This document shows, one piece after another, positions 61,044-64,000 of a stretch of 64,000 nucleotides of DNA. Numbering within the stretch: the stretch's first letter is position 1; each line of letters starts with the position of its first letter. The translations under genes and the position numbers were made by a program. The notes beneath the pieces are model-generated. The model made no database searches. It saw only the letters and a list, made by a program, of their open reading frames with translations, and was not told the origin of the DNA. Origin of the DNA: Acidobacteriaceae bacterium (GTDB lineage: Bacteria; Acidobacteriota; Terriglobia; Terriglobales; Acidobacteriaceae); assembly GCA_030041435.1 (NCBI GenBank), contig JASHNW010000015.1, positions 23,532 to 87,531 of the forward strand. Direction: 5' to 3'.

Positions 61044-61350
61044 CCACACCGTCGAAAATTTGCCGGCGTTGACAGACAAACAGCGCGCCCATCTGCGCGC
61101 CATGGCGGCACAGCCAAACCGCAGAGTCGACACCAGCGATATTCCCGAAATATCGGATGAGCAGTGGCGGTTTGCCGAGCGCGGAAGGTTCTATCGGCCT
61201 GTGAAGCGGCAGATTACAGCGCGCGTGGACGCCGACGTGCTGAGCTGGCTGAAGTCTCAGGGCAAGGGCTATCAGTCCCGCCTCAATGCCATTCTGCGGC
61301 GCGAGATGCTGGCGGCCGTTCGGGCTGACGAATCCAAAAAGGCTGGGTAA
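61024..61350 (+). CDS. brnA: BrnA-family antitoxin
   Basis: 108 aa. ATG 61024 with AGAGG 7 nt upstream, lying within the end of brnT. Family signature DTSDIPEISDEQWRFAERGR, then the ribbon-helix-helix-like DNA-binding end KRQITARVDADVLSWLKSQG and YQSRLNAILRREML. It binds BrnT and should repress the shared promoter. Order toxin first, antitoxin second is normal for this family. Confidence 0.93.
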   Translation: MKKKMVSHTVENLPALTDKQRAHLRAMAAQPNRRVDTSDIPEISDEQWRFAERGRFYRPVKRQITARVDADVLSWLKSQGKGYQSRLNAILRREMLAAVRADESKKAG

Positions 61351-61388
61351 ACCGCAAGGCGCCAGTTCCCGGTGTTACGCTGGCCCTG

Positions 61389-62123
61389 ATGCGAACCGTG
61401 CCGGGAATCGTGATCGCGCTGCTGGGGCTGGCGGCGGCCGCGCAGACGCCGGGCGCCTCGCCGGCAACACCCCAGGCGTCAACCGGATCGGCGCAGACTT
61501 ACACCGACCCTGAGCTGCATCTGACGTTTATCTACCCGGCGAACCTGAAACCGCTGGATGCAAAGGCCGTGGCGGCGCTCGGGCATAGCCAGGCATTCGA
61601 CAACGATCCCGGGGCCAACACCGGGCAGCTGCAGTCCGAGGGTTGCTCGAGTGTTTTGCTGGCGGTGGGGAGCGAGAGCGCACCGAACCAGTCCGGTCAA
61701 AACGGGGTGTGGGGTGGGATTTTGCTGACCGCCATCGCGCCGGCCTGTCTTCCTCCAAAAGCGCTCCGCAGCAAGGGAACGATGGACGGGCTGCTGACCC
61801 CGATGGCGAAAGCGGGGACCCAGATTCTGGGCATGATGCCGATGGATAAGCCGGTCACCTATCTTATTGAAGAACATAAGGTTCACATGGCCACCGCGCA
61901 GGGGCAGCCGGTGGCGCCGACGGATCTGCAGCCGGCCGAGGGCACGCAGTACATCGCGGTGCTGGCCGTCGCGCTGGAGGAGCACATCGTGCTGTGGAAG
62001 ATCGAGGCCAACGACCTCGGCTTGTTCAACCGGCTCCTGTCCAGCCGCGCAGATTTTGGCCCCGGTTCACCCCAGCCGCTCTATCCCCTGCGTCTTCAGG
62101 GCGAAACACCTCCGTTCCAGTAG
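61389..62123 (+). CDS. Exported hypothetical protein
   Basis: 244 aa, no family recognised. N-terminal signal peptide (VPGIVIALLGLAAAAQ), then a Ser/Thr/Pro/Ala-rich linker and a globular part starting YTDPELHLTFIYPANLKPLD. Two Cys (EGCSSVLLAV and APACLPPKAL) could form a disulfide. Similar proteins I know from acidobacteria are unannotated. Between brnA (38 bp) and hemX; relation to either unclear. Confidence 0.75.
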   Translation: MRTVPGIVIALLGLAAAAQTPGASPATPQASTGSAQTYTDPELHLTFIYPANLKPLDAKAVAALGHSQAFDNDPGANTGQLQSEGCSSVLLAVGSESAPNQSGQNGVWGGILLTAIAPACLPPKALRSKGTMDGLLTPMAKAGTQILGMMPMDKPVTYLIEEHKVHMATAQGQPVAPTDLQPAEGTQYIAVLAVALEEHIVLWKIEANDLGLFNRLLSSRADFGPGSPQPLYPLRLQGETPPFQ

Positions 62124-62197
62124 CCAGGACCAGTGTCAGACGCGGCGTCGCCCGCTTCCGAGTAGCTGGTTCCTTTCCGGCTGGCCCGTTGCGCATG

Positions 62198-62213
62198 TGT
62201 GACGTTACTCACA
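62198..62213. promoter_or_regulatory. CRP/FNR-type operator upstream of hemX-hemA
   Basis: TGTGACGTTACTCACA is a perfect TGTGA-N6-TCACA palindrome, the consensus of CRP-like regulators. A candidate -10 TATACT lies at 62270-62275, with no good -35. The site would be centred about 76 bp before the inferred start, suited to activation. Confidence 0.5.
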
Positions 62214-62326
62214 TCCCATGCCGCGCCCCATTCAGATAATGAGGTCCAGAAGCCTCGATCCGGGAAGTTTATACTTTTCATACCCCCGGTTTTTGACCCC
62301 CGGATCGCGGCCCGCCTGAACCCCTT

Positions 62327-63193
62327 ATGTTTCTCCTCTGGCTTCGAATTGCGGCAGGTTTGTACGGGGTCGCCAGCCTTCTGGCGATCCCGGCCGTGCT
62401 GGGAAATCGCCCGAAAGGCCACCGTTTTTGCCTGCCGGTGGCGTTGGGGGGGTGGTTCTTTCACCTGGTGGCCACCATTGAGATGCTGGCGGCGGCCCAT
62501 CATCTGATTCCCGTCATGGCCGATGAGATTGTCTCAACGCTCGCGCTGGCCATTGTCGCCATCTTTTTGCTGATCTTTTTCGTTTACCGGACCATCTCCT
62601 TTGGGCTCTTTGCCCTCCCTCTTGCATTTCTGCTGACTGTGGTTCCGGCTATCGGGCCGGAGCGGTATACGTTCGGCTCGCAAGTCGTGCGGAACGGCTG
62701 GATTGCATTCCACGTGGTGATGCTGCTGGCCGCTTATGCCGCGCTGCTGTTCAGCATGCTGGCAAGTTTTCTGTATCTCATCCAGGAAAAGCGGCTCAAA
62801 AACAAAGAGTGGACGAAGGCGGGCGTGACCGCGCGTCCGAAGACGCGGCCGCGGGGATTTCTGACCTGGCTGCCGCCGCTGGCCACCATGGATCAGATCG
62901 CCCAGAGTACCCTGGTGCTGGGTTTTGTTTGCATGACGGCGGGACTTTTTGCCGGATCCGTCATCGCACAGGAGCAGGTGGGCATCGGATACTTTGCCGA
63001 TCCCAAGGTGCTGCTGTCGTTTGTCATGTGGGGGTTGTACGTCGGGATTCTGTTTATCCGCCGGAGTTCGGGACTGCGCGGCCGCCGCGCCGCCTGGCTC
63101 ACGTCGGGCGTCGTCGTCGTCGTGCTGGCAGTATGGGCGGCGAATTTGCTGGGCTCGGTGCACAGCGCTTCGCACAGGTTCGGTCTGAAATGA
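62327..63193 (+). CDS. HemX/CcsA-like integral membrane protein
   Basis: 288 aa of the cytochrome c assembly (CcsA) superfamily with eight hydrophobic segments (FLLWLRIAAGLYGVASLLAI first). Typical stretches: GWFFHLVATIEMLAAAHHLI, NGWIAFHVVMLLAAYAALLF with SFLYLIQEKRLKNKEW, and LSFVMWGLYVGILFIRR. The Trp-rich WGxxWxWD heme-handling motif of CcsA is absent, and the gene overlaps hemA by 4 nt (ATGA); both facts favour HemX, which in other bacteria controls glutamyl-tRNA reductase level. No ribosome binding site is obvious before the ATG. Confidence 0.85.
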   Translation: MFLLWLRIAAGLYGVASLLAIPAVLGNRPKGHRFCLPVALGGWFFHLVATIEMLAAAHHLIPVMADEIVSTLALAIVAIFLLIFFVYRTISFGLFALPLAFLLTVVPAIGPERYTFGSQVVRNGWIAFHVVMLLAAYAALLFSMLASFLYLIQEKRLKNKEWTKAGVTARPKTRPRGFLTWLPPLATMDQIAQSTLVLGFVCMTAGLFAGSVIAQEQVGIGYFADPKVLLSFVMWGLYVGILFIRRSSGLRGRRAAWLTSGVVVVVLAVWAANLLGSVHSASHRFGLK

Positions 63194-64000
63194 GATTTCT
63201 GGTCACAGGTCTGAACCACAAAACGGCTCCAGTGGAGCTGCGCGAGCGGCTGGCCATCGGGCGCGAGGCGCTGCCCGAGGCGACGCGGGCGCTGCTGGGG
63301 GCGCCGGGCGTGAAAGAGGCCATGATCCTCTCCACGTGCAATCGCGTGGAGCTGCTGGTGTCGCACAACGGGACCGATCCGCAGCTGCCGGGATTTCTGG
63401 CCGAGCATTTTTCGCTCGATCGCGCTGTGCTGGAGCCGCACCTGTACCGCTACCAGGACGAGGAAGCGGTGCGGCACATGTTCCGCGTGGCCGCGAGCCT
63501 GGATTCGATGGTGGTCGGCGAGGCGCAGATTCTGGGCCAGGTGAAGCAGTCGTGGTCCGTGGCGCGCGAACTGGGAGCGGTGAAGGGCCCGCTGGACAAG
63601 CTGCTGCAGGGCGCGTTTACCGCGGCGAAGCGCGTGCGGTCGGAGACGGAGATCGGTTCGTCGTCGGTTTCGATTGCGTCGGTGGCTGTCGACCTGGCGC
63701 GGCGGATCTTCGGGTCGCTGGAAGGCAAAAAGGTTCTGGTGGTGGGCGCGGGCAAGATGAGCGAGCTGGCGGCGCGCCACCTGATGCGGCACGGCGCCGA
63801 CTCAATCATGGTGACAAACCGCACCCACGAGCGCGCGCTGCGGCTGGCCGAGCAGTTCCTCGGGCAGGCGATCCGCTTCGAGGATCTGCACGCCCGCGCG
63901 CACGAGGCCGACATCATCATCACCTCGACGGGCTCGCCGGAGCACATCATTGGCGTGGAACAGGCGCAGCAGATCCTGCACCGGCGGCGCAATACCCCGG
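63190..64000 (+). CDS. hemA: Glutamyl-tRNA reductase, 3'-truncated by window edge
   Basis: First 270 codons of the enzyme that reduces glutamyl-tRNA to glutamate-1-semialdehyde, the first step of tetrapyrrole synthesis. ATG 63190 overlaps the hemX stop. Catalytic domain: VTGLNHKTAPVELRERLAI and ILSTCNRVELLVSH with the nucleophilic Cys; then SLDSMVVGEAQILGQVKQSW; NADPH-binding domain KKVLVVGAGKMSELAARHLM and VTNRTHERALRLAE. The reading frame is open to the end of the window; the dimerisation domain lies beyond. Confidence 0.95.
   Translation, partial: MRFLVTGLNHKTAPVELRERLAIGREALPEATRALLGAPGVKEAMILSTCNRVELLVSHNGTDPQLPGFLAEHFSLDRAVLEPHLYRYQDEEAVRHMFRVAASLDSMVVGEAQILGQVKQSWSVARELGAVKGPLDKLLQGAFTAAKRVRSETEIGSSSVSIASVAVDLARRIFGSLEGKKVLVVGAGKMSELAARHLMRHGADSIMVTNRTHERALRLAEQFLGQAIRFEDLHARAHEADIIITSTGSPEHIIGVEQAQQILHRRRNTP

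Overview
The window is GC-rich DNA from an acidobacterium, most likely class Terriglobia. This rests on gene content, not on a marker-gene tree: five large MacB/FtsX permeases of the acidobacterial orphan type (ADOP), two of these loci led by a PadR regulator; an Oar-like TonB receptor with an N-terminal carboxypeptidase-regulatory domain; a giant NHL/Ig-repeat surface protein; and a ToxR/CadC-type winged-helix regulator with a TolB-like and TPR sensor. Both ends cut genes: an ADOP permease at the left edge and hemA at the right.

Layout. 1-6.1 kb: ADOP permease and TonB receptor, convergent around a strong hairpin terminator. 6.5-11.8 kb: lipid kinase, small outer-membrane barrel, winged-helix methyltransferase, CadC-type regulator. 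11.8-14.9 kb: padR-ADOP operon whose promoter lies inside a near-perfect 20-bp inverted repeat. 15.1-19.7 kb: PAS/GGDEF/EAL phosphodiesterase, PagL-like lipid A deacylase, secreted amidase. 19.7-25.9 kb: LacI repressor divergent from a secreted GH38 mannosidase, then a secreted TPR protein. 26.2-27.5 kb: pentapeptide-repeat protein with a TIR-like C-terminal domain, overlapping a small membrane-protein ORF. 27.7 kb: a CAU tRNA. 28.1-32.9 kb: NHL/Ig giant and an outer-membrane barrel. 32.9-42.2 kb: mixed housekeeping genes (CPBP protease, accA, VOC protein, GT-C membrane protein, YihY/BrkB, cold-shock protein, queG, UDP-glucuronate decarboxylase) interrupted by a GIY-YIG/DUF4357 gene of less GC-rich composition. 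42.8-51.4 kb: padR followed by three tandem ADOP permeases. 51.6-60.7 kb: GH3 lipoprotein glucosidase, then a mutS-nagZ-anmK-SBP unit combining mismatch repair with murein recycling. 60.7-64 kb: BrnTA toxin-antitoxin, a secreted hypothetical, and hemX-hemA.

How the genes work together. Much of the window serves the cell envelope: export or stress permeases under PadR control, glycan harvest (GH38, GH3, TonB receptor), peptidoglycan recycling (nagZ, anmK and a coupled substrate-binding lipoprotein), and surface proteins. Control elements I can read directly include two PadR palindromes, a LacI-type operator downstream of the GH38 promoter, AT-rich TAATTA repeats inside the brnTA promoter, and a perfect TGTGA-N6-TCACA site upstream of hemX-hemA.

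The most unusual items are the pentapeptide/TIR-like protein with its overlapping membrane ORF, the 7-bp tandem repeat inside the signal peptide of the anmK-coupled lipoprotein, the PadR promoter that predicts a leaderless mRNA, and a 111-bp nested inverted-repeat element at 51.5 kb. All functional assignments come from reading motifs in the sequence; no database search was run.
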